Source: Paenibacillus tritici (GTDB lineage Bacteria > Bacillota > Bacilli > Paenibacillales > Paenibacillaceae). Taken from it: 64,000 nucleotides of DNA. Each line of letters starts with the position of its first letter. Position 1 is the first letter of the stretch. Shown piece by piece: positions 24,676 through 34,611 of this stretch. Location of the stretch: NCBI RefSeq assembly GCF_013204885.1, contig NZ_JABMKX010000006.1, positions 186,001 to 250,000 on the forward strand, in the 5' to 3' direction. Both the position numbers and the translations under genes were made by a program. The notes under the pieces were generated by a model. That model had not been told where the DNA came from and ran no database searches. It saw only the letters and a list, made by a program, of their open reading frames with translations.

Positions 24676-25083
24676 ATGGATTTGCTGAACAGTGTCAGTT
24701 TTCAAAGATTACAAGGAGGCCTCGATGCCGCCACTAAACGACAAAGTGTTCTGGCGAATAACGTAGCAAATGTGGATACGCCGAATTTTAAACGCTCAGA
24801 TGTTAGCTTTGAAAGTTTCCTGAGACAACAGGAGAGCGGTGTGAAGCCTACGCTGGGTGCGAAAGTCTCAGACTCTCGCCATTTCCGCTTCGGGTCAGTG
24901 ACCGGCATGCCGGCTGCTGTGGTCAGTACAGATGAGACCACTTCTATGAATAACAATGGCAATAATGTGGATATGGATCGTGAACAGGCGCTTAGCGCCG
25001 AGAACCAGCTGAGGTACAACTCTTACGTAGAACAGCTGAACAGTCAGATTACAATGATGCGTACAGTTGTACAGGGAGGGTAA
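24676..25083 (+). CDS. flgB: Flagellar basal-body rod protein FlgB
   Basis: This is a 135-residue proximal rod subunit. The N-terminal helix motif (LDAATKRQSVLANNVANVDTPNFKR) is the flagellar rod/hook signature with ANNxAN. The C-terminal helix NQLRYNSYVEQLNSQITMMRTVVQG pairs with it in the axial filament. ATG 24676 follows GGAAGGGGG. It is the first gene of the flagellar operon. Confidence 0.95.
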   Translation: MDLLNSVSFQRLQGGLDAATKRQSVLANNVANVDTPNFKRSDVSFESFLRQQESGVKPTLGAKVSDSRHFRFGSVTGMPAAVVSTDETTSMNNNGNNVDMDREQALSAENQLRYNSYVEQLNSQITMMRTVVQGG

Positions 25084-25089
25084 TGAATA

Positions 25090-25536
25090 GTGAACTTTGG
25101 CAGCAGCTTTGGTATTAGTGCCTCGGCTTTAACCGCCCAGCGCCTGCGTATGGATGTGATCTCTTCCAATATCGCCAACGCCGAGACAACAAGGGCTTCA
25201 ATGGTGGACGGCAAAGCCGTACCTTACCGCCGTAAGCTTGTCGTTATGGAAACAGCCCAGCCTGACAGCTTCTCAAATATACTGAATTCCAAAATGGGCA
25301 GCGGCAGTGAAGGGGTCAAGGTGAAATCAATTATCGAGGATTCTTCTCCGCTGAAGCCGGTGTACAATCCCAGCCATCCGGATGCGGACGCTGACGGGTA
25401 TGTATACATGCCGAATGTGGATCTGACCAAGGAAATGGTGGACATGCTGTCTGCCTCGCGTTCGTATGAAGCGAATGTTACAATGCTGAACGCATCCAAA
25501 TCTATGGTGGCCAAGGCGCTTGAAATCGGCCGGTAA
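25090..25536 (+). CDS. flgC: Flagellar basal-body rod protein FlgC
   Basis: This is a 148-residue rod protein with the N-terminal signature ISASALTAQRLRMDVISSNIANAETTR. The C-terminal axial motif is VDLTKEMVDMLSASRSYEANVTMLNASKSM. GTG start; 6 bp after flgB. Confidence 0.95.
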   Translation: MNFGSSFGISASALTAQRLRMDVISSNIANAETTRASMVDGKAVPYRRKLVVMETAQPDSFSNILNSKMGSGSEGVKVKSIIEDSSPLKPVYNPSHPDADADGYVYMPNVDLTKEMVDMLSASRSYEANVTMLNASKSMVAKALEIGR

Positions 25537-25565
25537 AATGAATTGACTGTCTAGGAGGAGAAGAA

Positions 25566-25874
25566 TTGATACAGAATTTATTGATCGGGACCCAAGCTGT
25601 ACAGCCGCTGGCTATGAAATCCGTAGCTGCAGAATCCTCAGCCGTTCAAGAGTCAGGACAGAGCTTTGGTTCATACCTGGAGAATGCGCTTAACCAGGTG
25701 GCAGATCAGGAACAGCACGCGAAAGACATGAGTAACAAATTTGTACTGGGAGAGGTCAATATTGATGAGGCTATGATTTCGTCCCAACAGGCATTGCTGA
25801 GTTTGCAGTTGACTACACAAGTCCGGAACAAAGTAATTGAAGCCTATCAGGAAATTATGAGAACTCAAATCTAA
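25566..25874 (+). CDS. fliE: Flagellar hook-basal body complex protein FliE
   Basis: This is a 102-residue protein that joins the MS ring to the rod and is the first rod-type export substrate. The signature is FGSYLENALNQVADQEQHAKDMSNKFVLGE followed by the LQLTTQVRNKVIEAYQEIMRTQI C-terminus. TTG start after AGGAGGAGAA. Confidence 0.94.
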   Translation: MIQNLLIGTQAVQPLAMKSVAAESSAVQESGQSFGSYLENALNQVADQEQHAKDMSNKFVLGEVNIDEAMISSQQALLSLQLTTQVRNKVIEAYQEIMRTQI

Positions 25875-25908
25875 ATAATCCTAGCTACGTTTCGGATGGG
25901 GTGACACT

Positions 25909-27498
25909 GTGAATGAAAGATTGGCCCAGTACCGGGAGAAGATAACCCTGTATTGGAACAGATTCAGCGGTAAACAGAAGATCTTATTTTTCTCTACTCT
26001 GTTTATCATCATAATAGTAATCGTAGTAACGACTACGCAGTTATCGAAGGTAGAATACGAAGTTGCTTTTCAGGATCTGAACAGTACCGATTCAGCAGGG
26101 GTTATGAGTTATTTGGATACATCAGGGATTTCTTACCGTCTTAGCCCGGATGGCAAAAGCATCTCAGTACCCAGTACTGACGCTGCGCGCATCAAGATAG
26201 CTGTTGGTTCTCAGGGGATTGTGCAGCAGGGTTCTATCGGGTACAAGGTGTTCAATGAATCATCTTCCATGATCGGAACTACAGACAGTGAATTCAATGT
26301 TAAATACAACAATGCGCTTAATGGTGAAGTTGAACAATTGATGAGAAGAATGCAGGGGATCAAAGACGTCAAGGTTCTCATTACTCTTCCGAAGGAAACG
26401 GTGTTCGCTGCACAGGAAGATCAGGAGAAGGCGCTGGCTTCCGTTGTTATGAGCTTCGATCCGGGCTTCCGGCCTTCACAGGAGAATATCGACGGGTACT
26501 TCAATCTCGTAAAGACTGCTGTTCCGAATCTGCCGATTGATAATATTACCATCACCAACAACGAGGTAGAGCTGAGACCTACGGCCAAGGGCGGCCAGGC
26601 AGGTGTCGCAAGCCAGGTTGAAGAGAACTTCGCACTGAAGAAGAAATTTGAAGACGACGTCAAAAAGGATGTCAAGCAATTCCTGAGTACCCTCACAGGT
26701 CCGGATAAGGTAGATGTCCTGGTGTTCTCCAAGCTTAACTTCGATAAGGAGAACAGAAAGGAAGATATCGTAGTACCGGTAGATGCTGAGAATATGAAAG
26801 GGATTGAGATCAGCTCGCAAATTATCAGCAAGACGTATTCGGGTCAAGGTAACGCATCCGGAGGAGTTGCAGGTACAGGGTCTGAAGATGTTGCAGGTTA
26901 TCCTGCGGGGGCTGACACAGGTGCTTCTTCTTCTGAGGAATCGTCGGAGACAAGGAATTTTGAAGTGACCAGAATTACGAAAGATATTATTGCAAGTCCA
27001 TATACTGTAAAAGATTTAACCATAAATGTTGCGGTTGAACCACCTGCAGGACAAACATCTTTGGACGAAGCTACTTCAGGAGCAATCCAGAACATTCTGG
27101 TTAATATTGTCCGTGCCTCATTAGCAGATTCGGGTATCACTTATACAGACGCCGATCTAACCAAAAAAGTTTCGGTATACTCGCAACAATTTGGAAGTAC
27201 TACTGCGGATGACACATCCGGCGGACTTGCAACCTGGATGATCTGGGCCATTGGTGCAGCCGCCTTACTGGTCGGTGCAGGCGGTGGTTACCTGATCTAC
27301 CGCAGCCGCAAGAGCAAGCAGGAGGAAGAAGTGGAGGAAGATATTCCGCTGCAGGTTCCTACCGAGTTTCCATCTATTAACATGGATAGCGTGACGAATG
27401 AAAGTCAGGTCCGCAAGCAGCTGGAAAGTCTGGCGAAGAAGAAGCCGGATGAATTCGTAAATCTGCTACGTACATGGCTCGCTGAAGAACAGAGGTGA
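25909..27498 (+). CDS. fliF: Flagellar MS-ring protein FliF
   Basis: This 529-residue protein forms the MS ring in the cytoplasmic membrane. The N-terminal membrane helix is at about 24-44. The YscJ-like ring-building motifs (EYEVAFQDLNSTDSAGV; VKVLITLPKETVF) are followed by a Ser/Gly-rich periplasmic-side linker. The second membrane helix is at about 443-465. The C-terminal tail (EFVNLLRTWLAEEQR) is the FliG-binding segment. GTG start. fliG begins 5 bp later. Confidence 0.96.
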   Translation: MNERLAQYREKITLYWNRFSGKQKILFFSTLFIIIIVIVVTTTQLSKVEYEVAFQDLNSTDSAGVMSYLDTSGISYRLSPDGKSISVPSTDAARIKIAVGSQGIVQQGSIGYKVFNESSSMIGTTDSEFNVKYNNALNGEVEQLMRRMQGIKDVKVLITLPKETVFAAQEDQEKALASVVMSFDPGFRPSQENIDGYFNLVKTAVPNLPIDNITITNNEVELRPTAKGGQAGVASQVEENFALKKKFEDDVKKDVKQFLSTLTGPDKVDVLVFSKLNFDKENRKEDIVVPVDAENMKGIEISSQIISKTYSGQGNASGGVAGTGSEDVAGYPAGADTGASSSEESSETRNFEVTRITKDIIASPYTVKDLTINVAVEPPAGQTSLDEATSGAIQNILVNIVRASLADSGITYTDADLTKKVSVYSQQFGSTTADDTSGGLATWMIWAIGAAALLVGAGGGYLIYRSRKSKQEEEVEEDIPLQVPTEFPSINMDSVTNESQVRKQLESLAKKKPDEFVNLLRTWLAEEQR

Positions 27499-27502
27499 AG
27501 GA

Positions 27503-28519
27503 ATGGCAAAAGCTGGCCAGCAGGGACTTAGCGGCCGCCAAAAGGCGGCTATCCTGCTTATCACACTAGGGCCTGAAGTATCGGCACAAATATTCAAGCA
27601 TTTGCGGGATGAGGAGATTGAACAGCTGACTCTGGAGATTGCCAATGTCCGCAAAGTGGACAGCGGCGAAAAAGAGTCGATCATGTCTGAATTCCATCAA
27701 ATCTGTCTCGCCCAGGAGTATATCTCGCAAGGCGGTATTAATTATGCCAAGGAGATCCTGGAGAAAGCACTCGGCTCCGCCAAGGCGCTCGAAGTGATCA
27801 ACCGCCTGACAGCCACGCTTCAGGTAAGACCTTTCGACTTCGCCCGCAAAGCGGACCCGAACCAGATTCTCAACTTTATCCAGAATGAAAATGTACAGAC
27901 CATTGCCCTTGTACTCTCTTATCTGCAATTTGAACAGGCGGCGTCTATCCTGTCTTCCCTGCCGCAGGAGAAGCAGGCTGAGGTAGCCCGGAGAATTGCC
28001 ATTATGGACAGCACCTCTCCAGAGGTGGTCACCCAGATCGAACGGGTACTGGAGCAGAAGCTGTCTGCTACAGTTACCCAGGATTATACGAATGCCGGCG
28101 GTATCGAATCCATCGTGCAGATTCTGAACGGTGTTGACCGCGGGACAGAGCGTACGATTCTCGATTCCCTGGAAATTCAGGACCCTGAGCTGGCTGAAGA
28201 AATCAAGAAGCGGATGTTCGTCTTCGAGGATATCGTCAATGTGGACAACCGTTCCATCCAGCGGATCATCAAGGATATCGACAATGCGGATTTGCAGCTT
28301 GCGCTCAAGGTGGCCAGCGAGGAAGTGCGGGATGTTATTTTCCGCAACATGTCCAAGCGTATGGCCGAGACCTTCCGCGAGGAAATGGAGTACATGGGGC
28401 CCGTGCGGCTGCGTGATGTGGAAGAAGCACAGACACGCATCGTAGGCACGATCCGCAGACTCGAGGAGTCTGGTGAAATTATCATCGCCCGTGGCGGAGG
28501 AGATGACATTATTGTCTAA
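27503..28519 (+). CDS. fliG: Flagellar motor switch protein FliG
   Basis: This 338-residue C-ring protein transmits stator torque. It has N, middle (EHPQ-like region within FEQAASILSSLPQEKQAEVARRIA) and C-terminal domains. Charged torque helix residues lie in NMSKRMAETFREEMEYMGPVRLRDVEEAQ. The start follows the fliF stop with AGGTGAAGGA. Its last 17 bp overlap fliH. Confidence 0.97.
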   Translation: MAKAGQQGLSGRQKAAILLITLGPEVSAQIFKHLRDEEIEQLTLEIANVRKVDSGEKESIMSEFHQICLAQEYISQGGINYAKEILEKALGSAKALEVINRLTATLQVRPFDFARKADPNQILNFIQNENVQTIALVLSYLQFEQAASILSSLPQEKQAEVARRIAIMDSTSPEVVTQIERVLEQKLSATVTQDYTNAGGIESIVQILNGVDRGTERTILDSLEIQDPELAEEIKKRMFVFEDIVNVDNRSIQRIIKDIDNADLQLALKVASEEVRDVIFRNMSKRMAETFREEMEYMGPVRLRDVEEAQTRIVGTIRRLEESGEIIIARGGGDDIIV

Positions 28520-29360
28520 GCTGATCAAACATTCTCAATATATTCCGGTAGATGTGCTGAAGCGGCTGGAGCAGGCCAGACATCATGCAGGACTTACCGA
28601 AGAGCCTGCTCATGAGGAGGCTCCGGGTGAGGTTCACTATCAGGACCCCGCCAGAGAGGCGGCGGAGCAGTCCCGCAAGCAAATGCTGAAGGATGCCCAG
28701 GAGTTCGCCGAAGGCCAAGTCCGGAACGCCTCCCAGGAAGCTGAGAATATTGTGGAATCAGCACGGACGGAAGCTGAAGAGTGGTGGCGGCAGCGCAGGG
28801 AGCAGGATGAGCTGCTGATAGAGGCTGTCAAATCCGAAGGATATCAGCAAGGCTACCAGGAAGGCCTGGCGCAGGCTGAACAGGAGATGTCCCGGCGCCT
28901 TGCCGAGATGATGGAAGAAGCACGCACTGTGCTTCAGGAAGCGTACCGGGCAAAAGATGTGATTATTCAGGAGGCTGAACCATTTCTGGTGGAGCTTAGC
29001 TGCAGTATTGCCGAGAAAATCGTGGACAGGCAGCTCACGGTTGAACCGCAGTTTGCGATGGACCTGATTCGTAAGAATCTGGCCCGCAAGCGCGAGCAGG
29101 GGCTGATCTCTTTATGTGTCTCCCCGGCGCAGTTTGCCTTTGTCAATGCGGCGAGGGAAGAGCTCTCGCTTGCTGTAGACTCGCAGGCTGAGCTGCAGAT
29201 TCTGCCGGATTCCACAGTCAGAGACCAGGGGTGTGTGATCCGGTCCTCCTTCGGCAGCATCGACGCGCGTGTCGATACCCAACTGTCCGAAATCAAAAAA
29301 GAGTTGCTCAGAATCGCGCTGGACTCGGATGAACACGGAAATGGGGACGACGATGCTTGA
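28503..29360 (+). CDS. fliH: Flagellar export ATPase regulator FliH
   Basis: This 285-residue protein has an N-terminal polar region and a long coiled coil rich in Glu, Gln and Ala. The coil (about 60-150) includes GYQQGYQEGLAQAEQEM, a GxxxG-type repeat. The C-terminal domain (VELSCSIAEKIVDRQLTVEP) binds FliI and resembles the ATP-synthase peripheral stalk. ATG 28503 follows GGCGGAGGAG within the end of fliG; a start at 28473 would overlap fliG further and lacks such a site. Confidence 0.93.
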   Translation: MTLLSKLIKHSQYIPVDVLKRLEQARHHAGLTEEPAHEEAPGEVHYQDPAREAAEQSRKQMLKDAQEFAEGQVRNASQEAENIVESARTEAEEWWRQRREQDELLIEAVKSEGYQQGYQEGLAQAEQEMSRRLAEMMEEARTVLQEAYRAKDVIIQEAEPFLVELSCSIAEKIVDRQLTVEPQFAMDLIRKNLARKREQGLISLCVSPAQFAFVNAAREELSLAVDSQAELQILPDSTVRDQGCVIRSSFGSIDARVDTQLSEIKKELLRIALDSDEHGNGDDDA

Positions 29361-30666
29361 CAGCGGAAGATACAAGGAACAGCTGCGTAACTTCGACCCG
29401 GTACGGATTAACGGCAAGGTGACCCAGGTTATCGGGCTGATGGTGGAGTCGGAAGGGCCTGACGCCAGCATAGGCGATGTCTGTTATATCTATCCTGCCA
29501 AGGGAACCAAGCCGCTCCAGGCAGAGGTTGTGGGCTTTCGTGACAACAAGGTGCTGCTTATGCCGCTTGGAGAACTTCAGGCGATTGGTCCGGGCTGTGA
29601 TGTGGTGGGCACCGGCAAGCCGCTGAGTGTTCAAGTAGGCTCTGAACTGCTGGGCAAGGTCCTTGACGGTCTGGGACAACCGTTGGACGGTTCACTCATA
29701 CCGGCCAGGATGCCGCATAGCTCAACCTTCAACATCCCGTCCAATCCGCTTAACCGCCCGCGGGTCGCGGAACCGATCAGCATCGGAGTAAGGGCTATTG
29801 ACGGACTTCTGACCATCGGCAAAGGTCAGCGTGTAGGGATTTTTGCAGGTTCAGGTGTCGGCAAGAGTACTCTGATGGGGATGATTGCCCGCAACACCTC
29901 CGCGGATGTGAATGTCATCGCCCTGATCGGCGAGCGGGGCAGAGAGGTGCTTGATTTCATTGAACGTGACCTGGGGCCGGAGGGCCTTCAGCGTTCGGTA
30001 GTCATTGTTGCCACTTCGGATCAGCCGGCGCTAATCCGGATCAAAGGGGCTCTGATTGCCACTACGATCGCCGAGTACTTCCGTGACCGCGGACTGAATG
30101 TCATGCTGATGATGGACTCGGTTACGCGTTATGCCATGGCACAGCGTGAGGTGGGGCTGGCTGTAGGAGAGCCTCCGGCTATGAGAGGATATACCCCGTC
30201 TGTGTTCGCCAGTCTCCCTAAGCTGCTGGAACGGGCCGGGACCGGCCCGACAGGGTCAATTACCGCATTCTACACCGTGCTGGTTGACGGTGACGATATG
30301 AACGAGCCTATCGCTGACGCTGTGCGCGGAATTCTGGACGGGCATATTGTTCTGAATCGTAATATCGCCAATAAGGGGCATTTCCCGGCGATAGATGTTC
30401 TCTCCAGCATCAGCCGGGTGATGAAGGATATCGCACCGGAGGAGCAGATTGCAGCGGCCGAGAATGTGAAGCGCCTGATGGCGGTGTACAAGGATTCCGA
30501 GGATCTGATCAACATCGGTGCTTACCAAAGAGGCTCGAACGCGCAAATTGATGAGTCGATGCATTACATCGACAGCATCTGGGATTTCACCAAGCAAAAG
30601 GTGAATGAGAAAGTAACCCTTAGTGAAGTGCAGCAGTCTTTAATTTCACAGTTCTCGAGGAGTTGA
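29353..30666 (+). CDS. fliI: Flagellum-specific export ATPase FliI
   Basis: This 437-residue hexameric ATPase resembles F1-beta and unfolds or delivers export substrates. Walker A GSGVGKST lies near residues 166-173 and Walker B in LMLMMDSVTRYAMAQRE. ATG 29353 (MLDSGRYKEQL) overlaps the fliH stop and has GGGG upstream. Other in-frame ATGs at 29341 and 29329 are possible. Confidence 0.95.
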   Translation: MLDSGRYKEQLRNFDPVRINGKVTQVIGLMVESEGPDASIGDVCYIYPAKGTKPLQAEVVGFRDNKVLLMPLGELQAIGPGCDVVGTGKPLSVQVGSELLGKVLDGLGQPLDGSLIPARMPHSSTFNIPSNPLNRPRVAEPISIGVRAIDGLLTIGKGQRVGIFAGSGVGKSTLMGMIARNTSADVNVIALIGERGREVLDFIERDLGPEGLQRSVVIVATSDQPALIRIKGALIATTIAEYFRDRGLNVMLMMDSVTRYAMAQREVGLAVGEPPAMRGYTPSVFASLPKLLERAGTGPTGSITAFYTVLVDGDDMNEPIADAVRGILDGHIVLNRNIANKGHFPAIDVLSSISRVMKDIAPEEQIAAAENVKRLMAVYKDSEDLINIGAYQRGSNAQIDESMHYIDSIWDFTKQKVNEKVTLSEVQQSLISQFSRS

Positions 30667-30672
30667 TTGATC

Positions 30673-31116
30673 ATGAGATTCCATTATACTTTTCAAAAAG
30701 TGGTGGACTTGAAGGGTAACGAAAAAACACAGGCAGAGTGGATGCTCTCAAGCGCGCTCGGAGAACTGCAGGCACAGGAAAAAAGTCTGGATGAATTAAT
30801 CGACCAGCGCAACTCGCTGATGTCGTCTTTGCAAAGTGCGGCACAGCAGAAGACACCGATGGCCAAGCTTCGTGAAATGCAGGATTACATGGATTATCTC
30901 GACAAATGCATCGCCCGGAAGCTTTCTGATATCAGCCGGGCGCATATCGAGGTTCAGAGTAAGCAGGACAACCTGAGTACGAAGGTTCTTGATGAGAAGG
31001 TATGGCTCAAAGCCAAAGACAAGGCACAGACCGCATTTATGCAGAATATGAGTTTACGGGAACAAAACGAACTGGATGAGATGGCTACCGTCCGCTTCGC
31101 GATGAAATCCCTCTAA
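30673..31116 (+). CDS. fliJ: Flagellar export chaperone FliJ
   Basis: This is a 147-residue, almost entirely coiled-coil protein starting MRFHYTFQKVVDLKGNEKTQAEW, the FliJ N-terminal signature. FliJ is the central stalk of the FliH-FliI export ATPase. ATG 30673 has GAGGAG ten bases upstream. Confidence 0.92.
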   Translation: MRFHYTFQKVVDLKGNEKTQAEWMLSSALGELQAQEKSLDELIDQRNSLMSSLQSAAQQKTPMAKLREMQDYMDYLDKCIARKLSDISRAHIEVQSKQDNLSTKVLDEKVWLKAKDKAQTAFMQNMSLREQNELDEMATVRFAMKSL

Positions 31117-31134
31117 CCCGGGAGGTTTCCGCTA

Positions 31135-32082
31135 GTGGCAAATAATCAAATGGAACTTGAAGATGAAGGGTCGGCAGGCAAGCTGGAGCGTTTCTTGTTT
31201 TTGATGATTCCGATCATCTTTACGCTTGTATTGCTTGGCGTACTGTTAACCCTATTTAATATGGACATCCGCCAGAATGTACTGGCGATTGCCAACAAAA
31301 TTCCTATCGTTGAGAAGTGGGTGCCTGATCCGCCGCCGGACCCAGCTGCACCGGGTGGAGCAGCGGAGAATCCGCCAGCAGAGAGTAAAGAGCAGGCTGC
31401 CAGCTCCGAGAGCACGATCAAAGAGCTCAAAGCACAGCTAACCGAGCAAGGGGAGAAGCTGAAGAAGGCTGAAGAAGACAAAGCAGCGGAGATCACCAAG
31501 GCAGAAGCCCTTCAGAAGCAGATTGACGGCTTGAAGATCGCAGCGGCAACAGCGGCAGCTACCGAGGAGGAAGAAGATCCGTATCTGAAGAAAGTGAAGG
31601 ATCTTGCCAAGCTGTACGCCGGAATGAAGGCTTCCAAGGCAGCCCCGATTATGGAGAATCTGACTACAGATGAGATGGTTCAGATCTTCAGTGTGATGAG
31701 TAATGCCAGCAAGTCAGCCATCTTGGAGAAAATGGATGCCAAAAAAGCTGCCGATGTATCCATAAAGCTAAAAGAAACCACAAATTCAACCGATATGGCT
31801 ATTGCAGCCCTTCAATCCAGATTGAAGCAGGAGGCAGGTACAACCCCTGCTAAACCTTCAGCCAATCTGGATCAGGAGAAGCTCAGCCAGACGTTCACCA
31901 GCATGCCGGCTGCGGATGCAGCAGTGCTGCTTGGTTCCATGTACAGCCTCAGCCCGGATAAGGTCATTACTGTTCTGAATTCCGTCAGTGACACCGTCCG
32001 TTCCTCTATTCTGGGGGAGATGACCAAGAAAGACAGCAAGCAGACTGCCAAAATTGTAAACCGTCTGATGGGCGGAAAATAA
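31135..32082 (+). CDS. ylxF: YlxF/MotE-like membrane protein
   Basis: This 315-residue protein has one N-terminal transmembrane segment (about 20-43), a Pro/Ala-rich linker and a coiled coil (about 95-145). A C-terminal MgtE_N-like helical repeat domain follows, with MKASKAAPIMENLTTDEMVQIFSVMS and FTSMPAADAAVLLGSMYSLSP. The same position in B. subtilis holds ylxF. Related MotE proteins chaperone the motility stator protein MotC in other bacteria; the role in Firmicutes is uncertain. GTG start. Confidence 0.88.
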   Translation: MANNQMELEDEGSAGKLERFLFLMIPIIFTLVLLGVLLTLFNMDIRQNVLAIANKIPIVEKWVPDPPPDPAAPGGAAENPPAESKEQAASSESTIKELKAQLTEQGEKLKKAEEDKAAEITKAEALQKQIDGLKIAAATAAATEEEEDPYLKKVKDLAKLYAGMKASKAAPIMENLTTDEMVQIFSVMSNASKSAILEKMDAKKAADVSIKLKETTNSTDMAIAALQSRLKQEAGTTPAKPSANLDQEKLSQTFTSMPAADAAVLLGSMYSLSPDKVITVLNSVSDTVRSSILGEMTKKDSKQTAKIVNRLMGGK

Positions 32083-32104
32083 TGATTGAAGGGAGGTGAA
32101 AAAG

Positions 32105-33580
32105 ATGAGTTTAATTGTACAAACGTTAACCGCAGGTAATCTGGCTGCTGCCGGAGGGACAACACCGGGGACAACCGGGACGGCGAGCCCGGCAACAGCT
32201 TTTGCCCAGACTCTGGTTCAGAGCATGATGGGAGCTGCCGCGACTACAGGCTCTGAGACCCCTGTAACCGGTAATTTGGCTTCATTGCTGCAGGGACTCC
32301 TGAATGCTGTACAAGCTCAGGGAGAAGAGACTGGGAGTGCAGAGGTTAAGAAAGCAAGCCTTCTGGAAGGTCTTGAACAAGACATGGAGAACCTGGACGC
32401 CAGTCTGGAGGCTGATCCGGCACTGCTTGCAGCGCTTCAGGGCTGGCTGCTTCAAGTATCTGCCCTTGTATCCGGCAGTACTCCTGCAGTTCAAGAGGGT
32501 GGAACTGAGAGTAACGCAGATGCTCCCGGCAGCTTATCACCGCTTGCCCGGAATCCTGAAACCTTGCGGTTTGCGGTTCAAGACGAACTGAACAGCCTGG
32601 TTCAGCTGGTTCAGGATGCGGCAGTAAGCGGCGATCAAGATACAGCAGCCAAAGGGGCTGTGCTTCTGAGTCAATTCTCGGCTATTCTGGCGGAGAGTGT
32701 TCCTGCCGATAACAAGGCCAAGACTGCCAAGCCTACGGCAATTGTTGAGGCTCCGGCAGCGATGCCTAAGCAGACAATAGGGACCGAGCCTGAAGTGCAA
32801 ATGTATAACAAAGCCGATTTGGCAGCGGATGTCCGCAAGCTATTGGGGGCTTCAGCGAGCACTGGTTCCATGTTGAATGCAGCGGCAGTGGCCGGCACCG
32901 CCGAAGCTGTAGCTGCAGATGAAGTATCTGCTCCTGTTATCACAGGGATAGCTGCTGTATTGAAGGAGGCGGGGGCTGCTGAAGAGACTCTGCCCGCAGG
33001 CGAAGCGGTAACCCAGGAGCCGGAAGTTGTAACGGCTGGACAGTTGTCTCTGCGCGGCGGAATTACGGCGCCTTTGAAGGCGGAAGCAGCACCGGTGCCG
33101 GTTCAGCAATTCGCCCAGCAGATGAATACGTTCATCAGCGGCAAGCTTGAGATTGTCCAAAAAGGCGGAGTAGCTGAAGCTACCATTACGTTATTTCCGG
33201 AGAACCTTGGACAAGTGGATGTGAAGATTACCATGCAAAACGGAAATCTGATTGCACAGTTCCTGACCCAGCACGCCGGGACCAAGGATATGCTTGAGCA
33301 GCAGATGAGCCAGCTTCGATTGGCTTTGCAGTCCCAGGGACTTCAGGTAGAACGGCTGGAAGTCACGCAGAATAACAACTCCCCTCAGTCAGAGTGGGCT
33401 GGACAGCAGGGTCAACAGGCGGGGACGGGCGGACAACAGCAAGGCAGACGCCCGCGGGAACGCCAGGAAGAATCCGCAGATGCAGTGCTGGCAGCAGAGC
33501 TTAGCGGAGAATGGAAAGATTGGGTTTCGGCGGCTCAGCAGGAGAATAGCCAGAGCGGCGGATTCTCAGCGAAGGTTTAA
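32105..33580 (+). CDS. fliK: Flagellar hook-length control protein FliK
   Basis: This is a 491-residue secreted molecular ruler. The long Ala/Gln/Glu-rich, low-complexity N-terminal part is typical. The C-terminal Flg_hook domain (AEATITLFPENLGQVDVKITMQNGNLIAQF ... MSQLRLALQSQGLQVERLEV) contacts FlhB to switch export specificity. ATG 32105 has AAGGGAGGTG seven bases upstream; a GTG at 32096 lies inside that site. Confidence 0.93.
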   Translation: MSLIVQTLTAGNLAAAGGTTPGTTGTASPATAFAQTLVQSMMGAAATTGSETPVTGNLASLLQGLLNAVQAQGEETGSAEVKKASLLEGLEQDMENLDASLEADPALLAALQGWLLQVSALVSGSTPAVQEGGTESNADAPGSLSPLARNPETLRFAVQDELNSLVQLVQDAAVSGDQDTAAKGAVLLSQFSAILAESVPADNKAKTAKPTAIVEAPAAMPKQTIGTEPEVQMYNKADLAADVRKLLGASASTGSMLNAAAVAGTAEAVAADEVSAPVITGIAAVLKEAGAAEETLPAGEAVTQEPEVVTAGQLSLRGGITAPLKAEAAPVPVQQFAQQMNTFISGKLEIVQKGGVAEATITLFPENLGQVDVKITMQNGNLIAQFLTQHAGTKDMLEQQMSQLRLALQSQGLQVERLEVTQNNNSPQSEWAGQQGQQAGTGGQQQGRRPRERQEESADAVLAAELSGEWKDWVSAAQQENSQSGGFSAKV

Positions 33581-33607
33581 TGAACAGGACAAGCGAGGTG
33601 AATTAAT

Positions 33608-34108
33608 ATGGCAACAACTCCAGTCTCAAACAGCAATCAGTGGAATTATGTATCGGATACAAAGACGCCCAAAACAACCGGTACCTCTACACTGGGCAAG
33701 GATCAGTTCTTGAAAATACTGATTACCCAGCTGCAGAATCAGGACCCGATGCAGCCGATGGAAGATAAGGAATTCATCGCTCAGATGGCCCAGTTCTCCT
33801 CCGTGGAGCAGCTTATGAACATCTCAACCCAGCTTACGGCGCTGAATCAGTCTCTTGGTTCTGTATCCGGCCTGATCGGCAAAGATATCACCTGGACAGA
33901 TGCCGAGACCAAATTGCCGAAATCAGGCAATGTGGAATCCATAGTTGTCAGCAGCGGTGTGCAGTACGCGGTGGTAGGCAAAGAGCGGATTGCTCTAACC
34001 GATATTATGCAAATCCAGAATGCCGGCAAAGAACCGGAAGCGGTCAATGAACCCCCAGCAGCCAATGATCCTGCAACAGGCGCCGGGGAGAGCGGGGAAG
34101 CCACATGA
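33608..34108 (+). CDS. flgD: Flagellar hook assembly (cap) protein FlgD
   Basis: This 166-residue protein has the FlgD core LGKDQFLKILITQLQNQDPMQPMEDKEFIAQMAQFSSVEQL. The C-terminal tail is short and acidic and lacks the long Ig-like domains of Proteobacteria. It caps the growing hook. Its stop overlaps the next gene by 4 nt. Confidence 0.95.
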   Translation: MATTPVSNSNQWNYVSDTKTPKTTGTSTLGKDQFLKILITQLQNQDPMQPMEDKEFIAQMAQFSSVEQLMNISTQLTALNQSLGSVSGLIGKDITWTDAETKLPKSGNVESIVVSSGVQYAVVGKERIALTDIMQIQNAGKEPEAVNEPPAANDPATGAGESGEAT

Positions 34109-34488
34109 GCGACAGAATAACTATCGGACAGTTATATCCATCCTCTGTACATCCTTCGGCTCTGCAGCGTCAGCAATCTGTTAAGGGTTCATCAAGTCCC
34201 GAGGCGTCGTTCGAGAGTGTGCTCCAGAAGAATATGCTGAAGTTCAGCAACCATGCAACGAAACGTCTGGAACAGCGGGGAATCGAGCTTGGCAGCCGCC
34301 AGTTGGACCAAATCTCATCTGCGGTAGATAAAGCAGCCGCCAAAGGCAGCAAAGAATCGCTGATTCTTATGAAAGACATGGCGTTGATTGTAAGTGTTGC
34401 GAACAGGACAGTAGTTACGGCTATGGATGGCAATTCCATGAAAGACAATGTATTCACGCAGATTGACAGTGCAGTTATTATATCTTGA
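34105..34488 (+). CDS. TIGR02530-type flagellar operon protein
   Basis: This is a 127-residue protein of the small conserved family found between flgD and flgE in Firmicutes flagellar operons. The core FSNHATKRLEQRGIELGSRQLDQISSAVDKAAAKGSKESLILMKDMALIVSV-like region is characteristic. The function is not established. Its ATG overlaps the flgD stop (ATGA). Confidence 0.85.
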   Translation: MSDRITIGQLYPSSVHPSALQRQQSVKGSSSPEASFESVLQKNMLKFSNHATKRLEQRGIELGSRQLDQISSAVDKAAAKGSKESLILMKDMALIVSVANRTVVTAMDGNSMKDNVFTQIDSAVIIS

Positions 34489-34611
34489 ACCGGCTGGTCC
34501 TGACTGGAGAGCCGAAAGTGGCCGCCGACCGACTGACGCGGCCATCGCTTCAGAAGCATCATTCAAATTCATAAGAGTCAGAAGACTCTATATCCGGGAG
34601 GACGATAAATA